Shown: positions 7,025-15,603 of the stretch, piece by piece
How positions within the stretch are numbered: position 1 is the stretch's first letter
How the letters are laid out: each line of letters opens with the position of its first letter
Assembly: GCA_945861065.1 (NCBI GenBank)
Contig: CAMASI010000046.1
Coordinates: forward strand, 1 to 36,334
Source: Klebsiella pneumoniae
GTDB taxonomy: Bacteria; Myxococcota_A; UBA796; GCA-2862545
Length of the DNA: 36,334 bases
Direction of reading: 5' to 3'
The notes under the pieces: model-generated
What the model saw: the letters and a program-made list of their open reading frames with translations, nothing else
What the model was told of the DNA's origin: nothing
The model's database searches: none
Translations under genes and position numbers: made by a program

Positions 7025-9415
7025 GTGCACCGTAAGCGCTTGCGCTGGGCTACGTTCGGCGCCATGCCCCTCCTCCTCCTTCTCTTGTTCGCGCTGGCCC
7101 ACGCAGACGACGGCACCGTCAAACTGCCTTGGACCCATTGGCAGCAGATGCTGCTCGAATTGGACGTCAGCAACGACCCTGCGATCGCCCCGGTCGGCGT
7201 CGCGCAGGTCGATCGCAGTCTCGAAGGCAGTTTCCGTCGCGGGGTCTTCACCGGGGTCTTGGTGGCGCGCGTGCGGGTCGCGGAAGGCTGGGACACTGCG
7301 CGGGTGCCGGTGCTCGACGCCGCTGCGTCGATCGCCAGCGTATCGATCGACGGCAAGACCACCAGCCTGCTCGCCGACGGACAACACTACAGCGTGGGTG
7401 TGAACGGACCCGGCGATCACGTCGTCCGCGTCGAGTTCTTCCTGGGTCGCGAGGACGATCGATTCGCCCGCCGGCTCGCCTTTGGCCTCCCTCCCTCGGG
7501 CCCAACGCGCCTGTCTTTGTTCGTGCCCGAGGCCGACATTGAAGCGACGTTGGTGGGCGGCGCTGTAACGTCGCGGCGCTCCGAGGCTGGCGGCACCCGG
7601 GTCGAAGGTCAGCTCGACGGCCGCGGCGTGCTCGACTTCACGTGGACCAGCCGCCCCACCGGACACGAGACGCCGGCCCGTGTGGAATCCACCTCGAACG
7701 CGTTGTTCACCCTGCACGAGTCGTTGGTGAAGGGGGTGCTGGTCGTAGACAGCACTGTACTGGAGGGCGAGACGGACCGGCTCACCCTCAAGCTTGCAGA
7801 GGGCCTAGAGGTTGTGAACGTGTCCGGCGACGCCGTGTTGCAGTGGCGCGCTGACGGTGGGCGCCTGGAGGTCCTGCTGCGCTACCTTGTCGCCGACCGC
7901 ACGTCGGTTCGCGTGGACTTTCAACTCCCGGTTGCGAGCGACGGTCCGATTCACTTGCGTGTGCCCATCCCAGACGGCCAGGACAAGCCCACGGGCGCCT
8001 TGGGCGTCGTGGGTCCAGTGGGACTGGTCGCGCGGGTCGTCTCGGCGACGGGGACCGAGCCACTCCGCGATCTCCCGCCCGGTCTTGCGGCACTCACGCC
8101 CAATCCGCTGCTGCTTGGGTTCACGTTCACCGACGATCCCGACGTCGCGGTTGAACTCACAAAGAACGCCGACGTGGTGCTGGTCGACACCGCCGTGGAC
8201 GAGATGGAGGCCTCCACTGTCGTGGTCGAGGATGGCACGGAAGTCACCAAGGCGCAGTTCCACGTTCGCAACCAGACCCGGCAATACCTGTCCGTGACGT
8301 TGCCGCCGGGCGCGGTGCTCACGGCGGCGCGTATTGACGGCAGACCGGTTCGTCCGGCTGCGGCGCCCGCGGGGGATGCCATTCTGCTGCCGCTGGTGGC
8401 GAGCGAGACGGCGACTGGGTCCACGACCTGGACCGTGCAGGCCGACGAGACGCTGGGTGACATCGCCGACCGGTTCTTCGGAGACCCGAGCAAGTGGGGA
8501 CGCATCCTCGCGGACAATCCTGGCACGCTGGTGGACGCGTCGCAGCTGTACGTCGGGCAGGTGATTCGGATTTCCGGCGTCGCGCCCGTGCGCCGCTTCG
8601 TCATCGATCTGGCGTGGACACGGGAGGTCGATCCGATGGGTCTGTTCGGATCGCGGTCGCTGACGTTGCCGGCCGTGGACGCGGACGTGTCGGAGGTCAC
8701 CTGGCATGTGTACCTGCCGACTTCCGTGGAGCCGCTTCGGTTCACGGGGAATCTGACGCCGTATTCCCATATCCGTTACGACCATTTTCGGCGAATTCGA
8801 GGCTTTCTCGACCTTGTATTCGACGTGCGGAGCGCGTGGGCCAGCGACGAATATTTCAATATTCTCGAGCGCCGCAAAACCATTTACGCGGCGGAGTCGC
8901 GGCGTAGTGCTGAGGCGGTGGAGGCCACGGGGAGTTTCCCGATGGTGGGGGAGCGTTATCGTTTTGAACGCTTGTTCGCCGGCCGAGAGGTGCCTCAGGT
9001 GTCGGTGCTGTGGGTGGCGAGGGATCTGCTGCCGGGCGCGCGGCTTGCCGGTTTTCTCGGTGCTGGGGCGCTGACTTTGTCGTTTGTTGCTGGGGACAGG
9101 CGTCGGCGCACAGCCGTGGCCGTGGGCGCATTGGGCCTGCTTGTTGCGGCTTGGTATGTGGAGGGCTTGCACCGACGGCTGCTGTGGGGTGTGGACGCAG
9201 GGCTATTGTGGGTGTTGCTGCGGTCGGCGAGCGGGTCGTTGGCGACGTGGTCGTCGGGGCTGACCTGGACGGGATTGCTCGACCGCTGGACTTGGGGTTC
9301 CGTGGGGCGGCTTGCCCGAGCGGCGGCGGTGGTGCTGGTGCTGACGTGGTTCCCGATGGCTTGGTCGTCTGTGGCCTTCGTGGTGTTGGCCGTGGCCGTT
9401 CGGCGGGGTGCATGA
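7025..9415 (+). CDS. Large secreted/membrane protein with internal LysM domain
   Basis: A 796-residue protein. An N-terminal signal peptide ends at AHA before DDGTV. The start is uncertain: GTG 7025 gives a basic n-region (HRKRLRW), while ATG 7064 gives the uncharged MPLLLLLLFALAHA that resembles other signal peptides in this window. A long beta-rich periplasmic region follows. Residues about 469-517 form a LysM peptidoglycan-binding domain (WTVQADETLGDIADRFFGD ... LYVGQVIRI). Four or more hydrophobic helices fill the last 130 residues, so the bulk is periplasmic and anchored at the C-terminus. A motif of the form LPPG..L..ARIDG......GDAILLPL just before the LysM is shared with the next gene, showing the two are paralogues. 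Named family not recognised. It probably works with MoxR/DUF58/TgpA at the cell wall. Confidence 0.72.
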   Translation: MHRKRLRWATFGAMPLLLLLLFALAHADDGTVKLPWTHWQQMLLELDVSNDPAIAPVGVAQVDRSLEGSFRRGVFTGVLVARVRVAEGWDTARVPVLDAAASIASVSIDGKTTSLLADGQHYSVGVNGPGDHVVRVEFFLGREDDRFARRLAFGLPPSGPTRLSLFVPEADIEATLVGGAVTSRRSEAGGTRVEGQLDGRGVLDFTWTSRPTGHETPARVESTSNALFTLHESLVKGVLVVDSTVLEGETDRLTLKLAEGLEVVNVSGDAVLQWRADGGRLEVLLRYLVADRTSVRVDFQLPVASDGPIHLRVPIPDGQDKPTGALGVVGPVGLVARVVSATGTEPLRDLPPGLAALTPNPLLLGFTFTDDPDVAVELTKNADVVLVDTAVDEMEASTVVVEDGTEVTKAQFHVRNQTRQYLSVTLPPGAVLTAARIDGRPVRPAAAPAGDAILLPLVASETATGSTTWTVQADETLGDIADRFFGDPSKWGRILADNPGTLVDASQLYVGQVIRISGVAPVRRFVIDLAWTREVDPMGLFGSRSLTLPAVDADVSEVTWHVYLPTSVEPLRFTGNLTPYSHIRYDHFRRIRGFLDLVFDVRSAWASDEYFNILERRKTIYAAESRRSAEAVEATGSFPMVGERYRFERLFAGREVPQVSVLWVARDLLPGARLAGFLGAGALTLSFVAGDRRRRTAVAVGALGLLVAAWYVEGLHRRLLWGVDAGLLWVLLRSASGSLATWSSGLTWTGLLDRWTWGSVGRLARAAAVVLVLTWFPMAWSSVAFVVLAVAVRRGA

Positions 9416-11643
9416 TGAGCGCGTTCCTGTGGGCGATGTGGACGGCGGCGTGGGCGGTGGACAACAGCAACGCCGACGCGGCCTTTGATGCGGTCATGGA
9501 GCAGAATGACGTAACAAGGGCGCCGTCCTCGGCGCGCGCGGCACCGGAGAGCCTGGGCTACTCGTCGGGGGACGGGGAGGTTTCTGCGGGCAGGCCGCCC
9601 GTTTCGCCTCCTTCGGTGCTCGACGGCGAGGTCGTCGTGCCCCTGTCGCGTTTCGAGGAGGTTTGGGACGCTATCCAAGCCGCCGAGGAAGAGGCGGCAC
9701 AGACCTACACGTCCCGCGTGGTGCTCGGTGCGGCGACGTGGACCGGTCGGTCGGCGCCCGGGGGTCTGCAACTGCACCTGAAACAGTCCACGACCCTGCG
9801 CGGGCCTGGTTTCTGGAAGGCCGTACCGTTGGTGGGGGAGGAGGTGGCGGTGGTGCGCGCGATGGTGAACGGCGCGCCCATCGCGTTGACCAACCAGAAT
9901 GGGTACCAGGTCTGGGTGACCGACACGGTGGGCGAGGTCACGCTCGATCTCGACGTCGTGGTGCCGGCCCGCGGTCCGCGCGGGTCGATGGAATATGATT
10001 TCCTCGTCGCCCGCACGCCAGTCACGCGGGTGGATTGTTTGTTTCCCGAGGAGGGGCTCGAACCGCGTCTGGAGCAGACGGTGCGCGCCGAAATGACCCG
10101 TGAGGGCGTAGGTACGCGCCTGTCTGCCTGGCTCGAACCGACGTCGCGTATTCACCTCGTGGGTTTCCGTGACTTGGGGGATACCGAGGATCAGACGGCT
10201 CGCCGCTACGTCGAGACTGTTTCGCTGCTGTCTCTCGACGAACGCAGCGCCGATTTGTTTTCCGTCCTGAAATATACTATTTTACAGGGGGGTAGCCGCG
10301 AGTTCGACATTCGGGTGCCGTCAGGCCTGACCGTGGTGTCGGCGGACGGCGCGGGTGCCTTTCGCTACACCGTGGAGACGGTGGCCGACGGCATGGTCCT
10401 GCACGGGCAGACAGCCTTTCCGGTGAAGGACAATTACGAGGTGTCGCTGCGTTTGTCGCGTACGTGGGAAAGCGGTGTGCCGCTCGAAGTGATTCCGCCG
10501 GTGGCGATGGGGGTGGAGCGCGAACACGGTTGGCTTGGGGTGGAGGTGTTGGGCCCGGTGCAACTCGACGAAGGGCCGCGGAAGGACGCGCTCACGGTCG
10601 ATGTGGCGCAGCTTCCGGCGGAGTTGGTGGGCAACGCAGTGAGTCCGGTGTTGAAGGGTTGGCGCTACCATGCGGCGTCGCCGGTGGTCGGACTCATCGC
10701 CACACGGCTCCCGGAGCGGGCACCTGCTGCGGGTTCGGTGGACGCCATGCGCGCCGTGGCCACGGTGTCTGCCGAGGGGCGGGCGCGGATGGACGTGCAG
10801 ATCGCGTTGCGAAACCGTCTCCGGCACAGTCTGCGTCTCCGTCTACCCGAGGGGATGGTGATTCGATCTAGTTCTATCGACGGGGCGGCGGTGACACCCT
10901 CGATCGACGCGGACGGTGCGGTGTTGCTGCCGCTCAAGCGCTCGCTGGGCGGGGATCGGCCGCGTCCGTTCACGCTGTCGCTGGGCCTGGAAGGCGACGT
11001 GGGCGCGCTTGGCGTCGTGGGCATCCGGGAGATGGAGCTGCCCCGCGTGGAGCTTCCGGTGGCTGTAGCGTCGCTGGAGGTTCGCATGCCGGCGGCGTGG
11101 CGGTACACGCGGTTGTTCGGGGATGTGGCCGAACAAGAGGGCCTGTGGGCGTCCGAGGAAGGGGGGCATTCGGTCCTGCGCTATGCGCGGTCGTGGGTGG
11201 GCGCGGACCGGCCGGTGCAGGTGTGGTTCGGTGCGATTCGCGGGTGGTTGATGGCGCCGTTTGGGTTGTTGGCCATGGGTGCTGCGGTAGCGGTCGGCCT
11301 GTGGGGGCTTCGGCATGCCCCTTCGGTTGGACTCAGGGGCAGGGTTGCGGGGGTGGCGGCTGCGTTGGGCGCCATCTGGTCGTTGGAGAGCCTCCTGGGG
11401 ATGGGCGGGGCTGCGGGTGTGCTGCTCGGGGTCGCGTTCGGCGCTGGCGGGTTTGGCCGGGCGCGGGCGTGGGTCCGGGGGCTGGCGATGGACGTGGAGC
11501 CGACTGAGCCGGCACCTGGGTCCTGGCGTGCGAAGGGCGCGGCGGAGCGGCTCGGGATGGCGGTCGCGACGCTGCTGGTGGCGGGTTTCTCGTTGATCGT
11601 GGGGCTGACGGTGTTGTGGATTGCGCTCAACCCGGCGGGGTGA
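9415..11643 (+). CDS. Large secreted/membrane protein, paralogue of the upstream LysM protein
   Basis: A 742-residue protein with a short uncharged signal peptide (MSAFLWAMWTAAWAVDN), a long beta-rich periplasmic body and at least three hydrophobic helices near the C-terminus (GWLMAPFGLLAMGAAVAVGL, GAAGVLLGVAFGAGGF, AVATLLVAGFSLIVGL). ATG 9415 overlaps the upstream stop by one base, with GGGG six bases before it; ATG 9412 directly before is equally in frame. It shares with the upstream protein the motif LPEG..I...SIDGAAV......GAVLLPL and the C-terminal anchoring, but has no LysM. It is the last gene of the MoxR operon; a repeat-rich island follows. Function unknown; presumably a client or partner of the MoxR system. 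Confidence 0.72.
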   Translation: MSAFLWAMWTAAWAVDNSNADAAFDAVMEQNDVTRAPSSARAAPESLGYSSGDGEVSAGRPPVSPPSVLDGEVVVPLSRFEEVWDAIQAAEEEAAQTYTSRVVLGAATWTGRSAPGGLQLHLKQSTTLRGPGFWKAVPLVGEEVAVVRAMVNGAPIALTNQNGYQVWVTDTVGEVTLDLDVVVPARGPRGSMEYDFLVARTPVTRVDCLFPEEGLEPRLEQTVRAEMTREGVGTRLSAWLEPTSRIHLVGFRDLGDTEDQTARRYVETVSLLSLDERSADLFSVLKYTILQGGSREFDIRVPSGLTVVSADGAGAFRYTVETVADGMVLHGQTAFPVKDNYEVSLRLSRTWESGVPLEVIPPVAMGVEREHGWLGVEVLGPVQLDEGPRKDALTVDVAQLPAELVGNAVSPVLKGWRYHAASPVVGLIATRLPERAPAAGSVDAMRAVATVSAEGRARMDVQIALRNRLRHSLRLRLPEGMVIRSSSIDGAAVTPSIDADGAVLLPLKRSLGGDRPRPFTLSLGLEGDVGALGVVGIREMELPRVELPVAVASLEVRMPAAWRYTRLFGDVAEQEGLWASEEGGHSVLRYARSWVGADRPVQVWFGAIRGWLMAPFGLLAMGAAVAVGLWGLRHAPSVGLRGRVAGVAAALGAIWSLESLLGMGGAAGVLLGVAFGAGGFGRARAWVRGLAMDVEPTEPAPGSWRAKGAAERLGMAVATLLVAGFSLIVGLTVLWIALNPAG

Positions 11644-11695
11644 CGGGTCGGGTCACGGAGCGGCAGACGACGTGGCGGTCTGAAAGACCCTGGCT

Positions 11696-11785
11696 ATGGC
11701 GCAGTCGATGTCCGACGTCCTTGAGCGTGCCGGGAGGTTCTTCATGCGTCGGGCTCCGGTGCAGGAGGCGATGCGTCGTATCGCC
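11696..11785 (+). pseudogene. Possible 5' remnant of a nucleotidyltransferase-like gene
   Basis: From ATG 11696 about 30 codons read as a helical, gene-like peptide (MSDVLERAGRFF, then RRAPVQEAMRRIAKG). Proteins opening like 'APV.EA..RIA' followed by a nucleotidyltransferase core are familiar to me from this group of bacteria, but that recollection is weak. Coding-like sequence stops where the four-helix repeat unit begins at 11789, and the reading frame then translates the tandem repeats as Pro/Asp/Arg/Gly. I read it as a possible gene start truncated by the repeat; it may also be chance. Confidence 0.25.
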
Positions 11786-11810
11786 AAGGGGCGCGAGCCC
11801 CACAAGCCGG

Positions 11811-11883
11811 ACCCGACCCGACCCGACCCGACCCGACCCGCTCCCGGTCCCGCTCCCGGTCCCGCTCCCGGTCCCGCTCCCGG
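11811..11883. repeat. Tandem arrays (ACCCG)6 and (CTCCCGGTCCCG)3 downstream of the four-helix gene
   Basis: Six copies of a 5-bp unit (11811-11840) are followed by three full and one partial copy of a 12-bp unit (11841-11883). They lie 3' of the minus-strand four-helix gene. The equivalent array in copy B has four pentamers and the same number of 12-mers, one of them with two changed bases, so the pentamer number varies between copies. Confidence 0.95.
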
Positions 11884-11900
11884 CGTCGCCCCTGGAAGCG

Positions 11901-12260
11901 TCAGCGATCATTCTGGAGCTTCTTCGCCAAGGCTACGAGCATCGCCACGACGCGATCGAGCTGTTCCTTACCGGACCGATGCGTTGCGTCCTCGACAAGG
12001 TTGAGGCGCCGGCACACATCGAGGATCGCCGCGCACTCAATGGCGGAGCCCGATGCCGACAGGTAGTACCGCCTCTTGTCGCCGGGCGAGTACTTTCCCG
12101 CGCCTTCTGCGATATTGAGTACGATCGACAAGGAGGCGCGTGACAGCTGATCACCGATGTGCGAGCGCCCCCGAGGCAACCGCTCAACGACGCCGTTGGC
12201 GAGTACCAGGAAGTCCAAGGCGACGGCATACACATCGAGCTTCTCATGGTCGAACGGCAT
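11901..12260 (-). CDS. Four-helix-bundle protein (S23/IVS family), cassette copy A
   Basis: The start at 12260 (ATG) gives a 119-residue protein beginning MPFDHEKLDVYAVALDF and containing LSRASLSIVLNIAEGAGK, the characteristic core of the S23/IVS four-helix-bundle family. A longer in-frame extension to 12461 would translate the simple repeat and the 180-bp element and is rejected. The gene sits between a (GGGATC) repeat at its 5' side and pentamer/12-mer arrays at its 3' side. The same coding 3' end recurs at 36238; the only difference over the shared 94 coding bases is synonymous (Glu GAA versus GAG), consistent with selection on the protein or very recent duplication. Function unknown. Confidence 0.88.
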   Translation of the reverse strand: MPFDHEKLDVYAVALDFLVLANGVVERLPRGRSHIGDQLSRASLSIVLNIAEGAGKYSPGDKRRYYLSASGSAIECAAILDVCRRLNLVEDATHRSGKEQLDRVVAMLVALAKKLQNDR

Positions 12261-12280
12261 CGCTGCCTCGGGTCGGGAGG

Positions 12281-12300
12281 GGGATCGGGATCGGGATCGG
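12281..12300. repeat. (GGGATC)3 simple repeat upstream of the four-helix gene
   Basis: Three hexamers GGGATC plus a partial fourth lie 21 bases before the ATG of the minus-strand four-helix gene. Together with the arrays at the other end they bracket the gene with short tandem repeats. Confidence 0.85.
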
Positions 12301-12344
12301 GTGCGGGCAGGAGTATCGCGGAGCGGCTTTCGATCATCGCGCCC

Positions 12345-12430
12345 GTACTCCTCGGTCAGTCGATGCCTCGCTCCTCGCCCGGCGGGCGCATCCGCACGCG
12401 ATCTCGCGCCGTTTATTCTTCGGCGGGCCC
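12345..12430. repeat. Half copy of the 180-bp terminal-inverted-repeat element
   Basis: From GTACTCCTCGGTCAG to the terminal CGGCGGGCCC this 86-bp stretch matches the right half of the full element at 29927-30106. It keeps the inner GCGGGCGCATCC and CGCGATCTCGC blocks and the outer GTTTATT. The match stops at the centre of the element, exactly where the four-helix cassette begins. The left half is not found nearby. Confidence 0.8.
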
Positions 12431-12970
12431 TTAGCGCTTCCGCCGTTCTTCGGGGGCCCAATTCAGTGTGACGGGTTCGGAACCGACCTTGAACTGGTGA
12501 ACCCCTACGGTGTACGTGCCCATTGGGATCAGGCCCTGGAAGCGGCCAGTCGCCTCGATTTGGGCGCGGGCGGAGTCCACGACACGAACGGCTTCTGGGT
12601 CGAAGGCTTTCCCGTCCAATCGTGTGAGTTGGAGACCGGGCTCTAGTTGCAGTTCAACCTCGCCGAAGTTGTGCTCGATTCGGTACATCCACTCTACGAC
12701 GTGGCGATCCTCGCGCAAATGGTGCGCGCGCCGGAGACGGATGAGGGTGGCAGTGGCGTCTCCCCGAGCCCACGAGGCCGCCGCGCCGTCGTGGTGCAAG
12801 GTAAAGCTGCCGGGTTGGCCGGTTCGCACGGCAGCGACGTAGGCCCGCTCAACGCCGACCCAGGCTTGGCGCTTCGCCAACACCTCCACTTCGCCCGCGA
12901 GCCGCACGTATTCGGAACGGTCGTCAGCCAGCGCGTTGGTGGAGAGGAATAAGCAGCACAATAGCCACAT
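12431..12970 (-). CDS. Secreted protein of unknown function
   Basis: The start at 12970 gives a 179-residue protein with a short signal peptide (MWLLCCLFLSTNALADD, cleavage after ALA). The mature region has an amphipathic helical opening (YVRLAGEVEVLAKRQAW) and a beta-rich end (ELQLEPGLQLTRLDGK, MGTYTVGVHQFKVG). I recognise no named family. Its TAA stop lies in the TTA that flanks the right end of the 180-bp element, so the natural 3' end of the gene may have been altered by that element. It is divergent from the gene at 13099. Confidence 0.6.
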   Translation of the reverse strand: MWLLCCLFLSTNALADDRSEYVRLAGEVEVLAKRQAWVGVERAYVAAVRTGQPGSFTLHHDGAAASWARGDATATLIRLRRAHHLREDRHVVEWMYRIEHNFGEVELQLEPGLQLTRLDGKAFDPEAVRVVDSARAQIEATGRFQGLIPMGTYTVGVHQFKVGSEPVTLNWAPEERRKR

Positions 12971-13098
12971 GGGCCCTGCGTAAGCGAATCGTGTGCCATG
13001 TCCATTGGCCGTGATCAGCGGCTGTTGCCCTAAGCTGCGACAATTCCGCCGCCGCCTTGGGGAAGGGTGCGCCACGGTGGCGGGTTACCAGAGAGCCC

Positions 13099-13827
13099 AT
13101 GCTCGCCCTCCTTCTGTGCGTTTCTGCGTTCGCAACCGATTTCCAACACCAGGTGTCGTGGAAGTTGTCGGTCAATGGTGCGCCGATTGGCCATCGCGAT
13201 GTGACCGTGAAGTATGTTCATGGCGATCCGGGCACCCGTCGAATCGTCGAATCGTGGACCGAACTCGATGGTGCGATTGGACCCGTCAGGCTCAAATACC
13301 GCCAACGGATGACGGCCACAGCTGAGGGGCGGGACCCTGCCTCGTTTCAGTCCGTCATCGAAGAGAACGGACGCGGACGAGAGGTCCAGGTCCGGTGGAC
13401 CCCGGCGGGTTGGCTTGTCACCACGGTCGCGGATGGACGGTCGCGCACGGTGACGGTGGACCCCGCCAGAATCGACTTGAGCACGGCCGACCTGTTCGAT
13501 CCGGACAGCCGGATTGGGTTTGGTTCTCGCGAAGGCGCTCGTATCCTCAGTGCCGAGACTGGCGAGATCCTGCAGGGACCGGTGGTGGACTTGGGTGAAG
13601 CAGTCGTGCAGGTCGCTAGTGACACCGTTCCGGTGCATGGCTGGGCCTGGGACGCAGCGGACGGCCGTTCGACCTTTTGGTACAGCGCTGAGGGTTTTTT
13701 GGTGAAGTACGAGTTGCAGCTGCTCGGTTTCGCGGTCACGGCGGTACTGTCTGCGCCGCCGCCCGGGGGCATCGACGACTTCCCAGTGGGCTTGGGCAGG
13801 GTGGCGGTGGAGGAACTTCCCCTTTAG
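13099..13827 (+). CDS. Secreted beta-rich protein, DUF6134/DUF3108-like
   Basis: The ATG at 13099 gives 242 residues with a very short signal peptide (MLALLLCVSAFATDFQ). The mature protein opens with a FQHQVSWKLSVNGAPIGHRDV strand pair, the 'deliverable with a small uncharged turn' pattern seen in periplasmic DUF3108/DUF6134 proteins, and continues with alternating beta strands, consistent with a lipocalin-like or open barrel fold. The family assignment is by resemblance only. It ends 22 bases before the ILVBL-like gene and could be the first gene of the lipid locus. A binding or carrier role would be a guess. Confidence 0.55.
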   Translation: MLALLLCVSAFATDFQHQVSWKLSVNGAPIGHRDVTVKYVHGDPGTRRIVESWTELDGAIGPVRLKYRQRMTATAEGRDPASFQSVIEENGRGREVQVRWTPAGWLVTTVADGRSRTVTVDPARIDLSTADLFDPDSRIGFGSREGARILSAETGEILQGPVVDLGEAVVQVASDTVPVHGWAWDAADGRSTFWYSAEGFLVKYELQLLGFAVTAVLSAPPPGGIDDFPVGLGRVAVEELPL

Positions 13828-13849
13828 GCGCCCAAACTTGGGAGCGTGG

Positions 13850-15577
13850 ATGGACGGTGGAAGTCGGGTCGCGGCCGTTCTGAAGGCCCACCACGTTCCA
13901 GTGCTTTTTACGCTGTGCGGCGGTCACATCTCGCCGATCCTGGTGGCCGCCAAGCGGGCCGGAATCCGCATCGTGGACGTGCGGCACGAGGTCAATGCCG
14001 TATTCGCCGCAGATGCTTTTGCTCGCCTCACTGGAATTCCCGGCGTCGCTGCCGTGACCGCTGGACCCGGCGTGGCGAACACGATCACGGCGATTAAGAA
14101 CGCGCAGATGGCGCAGTCGCCCGTGGTGCTGCTTGGCGGCGCCACGGCCACGGTGTTGCGTGGACGCGGTTCGCTGCAGGACATTGACCAGGTCTCGCTC
14201 ATCGCTCCGCACGTGAAGAGTGTCGCGCGCCCCAATCGGCTCAAGGACCTGATTCCCGCCCTGGATGAGGCGTTGCATACCTGTCGAGACGGGGTGCCGG
14301 GCCCCGTATTCGTCGAACTTGCCGTCGATCTGCTGTACGACGAGGCCATTGTCCGAGAGTGGTACAAAGCGAAGACCGACAAGCCGGACAAGAAATTCAA
14401 GGACCACGCCGTCGCCACCGCACTTCGTGCCCACCTGTGGCGGGTCTTTTCTTCTTCTTCGACGCCGGTGATTTCGCCGCCACGTCCGCCGGAGTTTGCG
14501 ACGGCTTCGTCGGGGCAGGTCACCAAGGCGGTGTCGATGCTTCAGGGGGCGGAACGGCCGGTCCTGGTCGTAGGCAGTCAGACGATGCTTCGCCCGGACG
14601 GGATCCCGGAACTGGTGTCCGCCGTGGAGCGGATTGGCGTACCTACCTATTTGTCAGGGATGGGGCGCGGCTTGCTCGGCGCGGGTCATGACCTGCAACG
14701 GCGCCACAAACGGGCCAACGCCCTCAAAGAAGCGGACGTGGTCGTGCTCTGTGGCGTGCCGGCAGACTTTCGGCTGGACTACGGCGCGCCGCTCAGTCGG
14801 GCGAAAGTCATCGCCGTCAACCTGGACCGCGACGACCTCGTGAAGAACCGCAGGCCCGACCTCGGCATCCTCGCAGATCCGCACAACTTCCTCGTGTCGC
14901 TTGGTCGTGGCCTGACGACGCAGCCCGACCGGTCTGCCTGGCTTGCGAAGACGCTGGCGCGAGACGCCGGGCGAGACGCTGAGATTCGCGAGATGGCGCA
15001 AACCGACGGGGAATGGCTCAATCCGCTGCAACTCGCGGCCGCCATGGACGATCAGTTGGCGGACAACAGCATTCTGGTTGGGGACGGAGGAGATTTCGTC
15101 GCCTCCGTGTCCTATGTCGCGCGACCCCGTCGTCCGCTCGGGTGGCTTGATCCGGGTGTTTTTGGCACCTTGGGCGTCGGTGCAGGTTTCGCGCTTGGCG
15201 CGAAGGTCGTACATCCGGAGTCCGACGTGTGGCTTGTCTGGGGCGATGGCGCGGCCGGATTCAGCTTGCTGGAAATGGACACCGCTGCGCGGCATCAGCT
15301 TCCATTTGTGGCGGTCGTGGGCAACGACGGCGGCTGGACCCAGATCATGCGGGACCAGGTTCCGATCCTCGGCGACGACGTGGGCACCGTTCTCGCCCGC
15401 ACGGCCTACCACACCGTAGCGGACGGCCTGGGCGGCAAGGGTTTTCTCGTCAAAGACATGGCCGACCTGTCCGACACGCTCACAAAGGCGGTTGTAGCGT
15501 CTCGGGGCGGTATTCCGACGCTTGTCAATGCTTGGCTTGGACGGAGTGACTTCCGAAAGGGCAGCCTGTCGATGTGA
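13850..15577 (+). CDS. Thiamine-diphosphate enzyme, ILVBL/HACL2-like 2-hydroxyacyl-CoA lyase family
   Basis: A 575-residue ThDP enzyme. ATG 13850 has GGGAG five bases upstream and is preferred to the in-frame TTG at 13838. The catalytic Glu is Glu47 in [17 protein letters not shown]. The ThDP/Mg motif is GDG (465-467) followed by GNDGGW, with Asn492. The N-terminal [10 protein letters not shown], the [16 protein letters not shown] stretch and the C-terminal GRSDFRKGS closely resemble animal ILVBL (HACL2) as I remember it, more than acetolactate synthase. HACL enzymes cleave 2-hydroxyacyl-CoA to formyl-CoA and a one-carbon-shorter aldehyde; related enzymes can run the ligation direction. Position 64 bp upstream of the megasynthase suggests action on a hydroxylated acyl chain. 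Acyloin formation is an alternative. Confidence 0.85.
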   Translation: MDGGSRVAAVLKAHHVPVLFTLCGGHISPILVAAKRAGIRIVDVRHEVNAVFAADAFARLTGIPGVAAVTAGPGVANTITAIKNAQMAQSPVVLLGGATATVLRGRGSLQDIDQVSLIAPHVKSVARPNRLKDLIPALDEALHTCRDGVPGPVFVELAVDLLYDEAIVREWYKAKTDKPDKKFKDHAVATALRAHLWRVFSSSSTPVISPPRPPEFATASSGQVTKAVSMLQGAERPVLVVGSQTMLRPDGIPELVSAVERIGVPTYLSGMGRGLLGAGHDLQRRHKRANALKEADVVVLCGVPADFRLDYGAPLSRAKVIAVNLDRDDLVKNRRPDLGILADPHNFLVSLGRGLTTQPDRSAWLAKTLARDAGRDAEIREMAQTDGEWLNPLQLAAAMDDQLADNSILVGDGGDFVASVSYVARPRRPLGWLDPGVFGTLGVGAGFALGAKVVHPESDVWLVWGDGAAGFSLLEMDTAARHQLPFVAVVGNDGGWTQIMRDQVPILGDDVGTVLARTAYHTVADGLGGKGFLVKDMADLSDTLTKAVVASRGGIPTLVNAWLGRSDFRKGSLSM

Positions 15578-15603
15578 GCGCACGCGTTCAACGGGGTGAA
15601 CGG

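Larger units (their letters stand above)
11789..12344. repeat. Four-helix-bundle cassette, copy A (dispersed repeat)
   Basis: The first 209 bases (11789-11997) match 36136-36334 with only about four substitutions plus a 10-bp length difference in a tandem array. The shared unit begins abruptly at GGGCGCGA, with unrelated sequence to the left in the two places. Copy A carries a complete minus-strand four-helix-bundle gene. It ends on the right where similarity to a half of the 180-bp element begins. The right boundary of copy B is outside the window, so the true repeat length is unknown. Confidence 0.8.

Noticed and set aside
11811..12300. CRISPR array
   Set aside because: The repeats are 5, 6 and 12 bp and contiguous without unique spacers; no cas gene is present.
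12261..12461. N-terminal extension of the four-helix gene (reading through the simple repeat and half element)
   Set aside because: It would translate (GGGATC)n and the element as Arg/Ser/Pro-rich sequence; the family starts at the ATG at 12260.
13850..15577. Acetolactate synthase (ilvB)
   Set aside because: The GNDGGW and GRSDFRKGS segments and the N-terminal GGHISP match ILVBL/HACL2 better, and no small subunit or ilv gene is adjacent.
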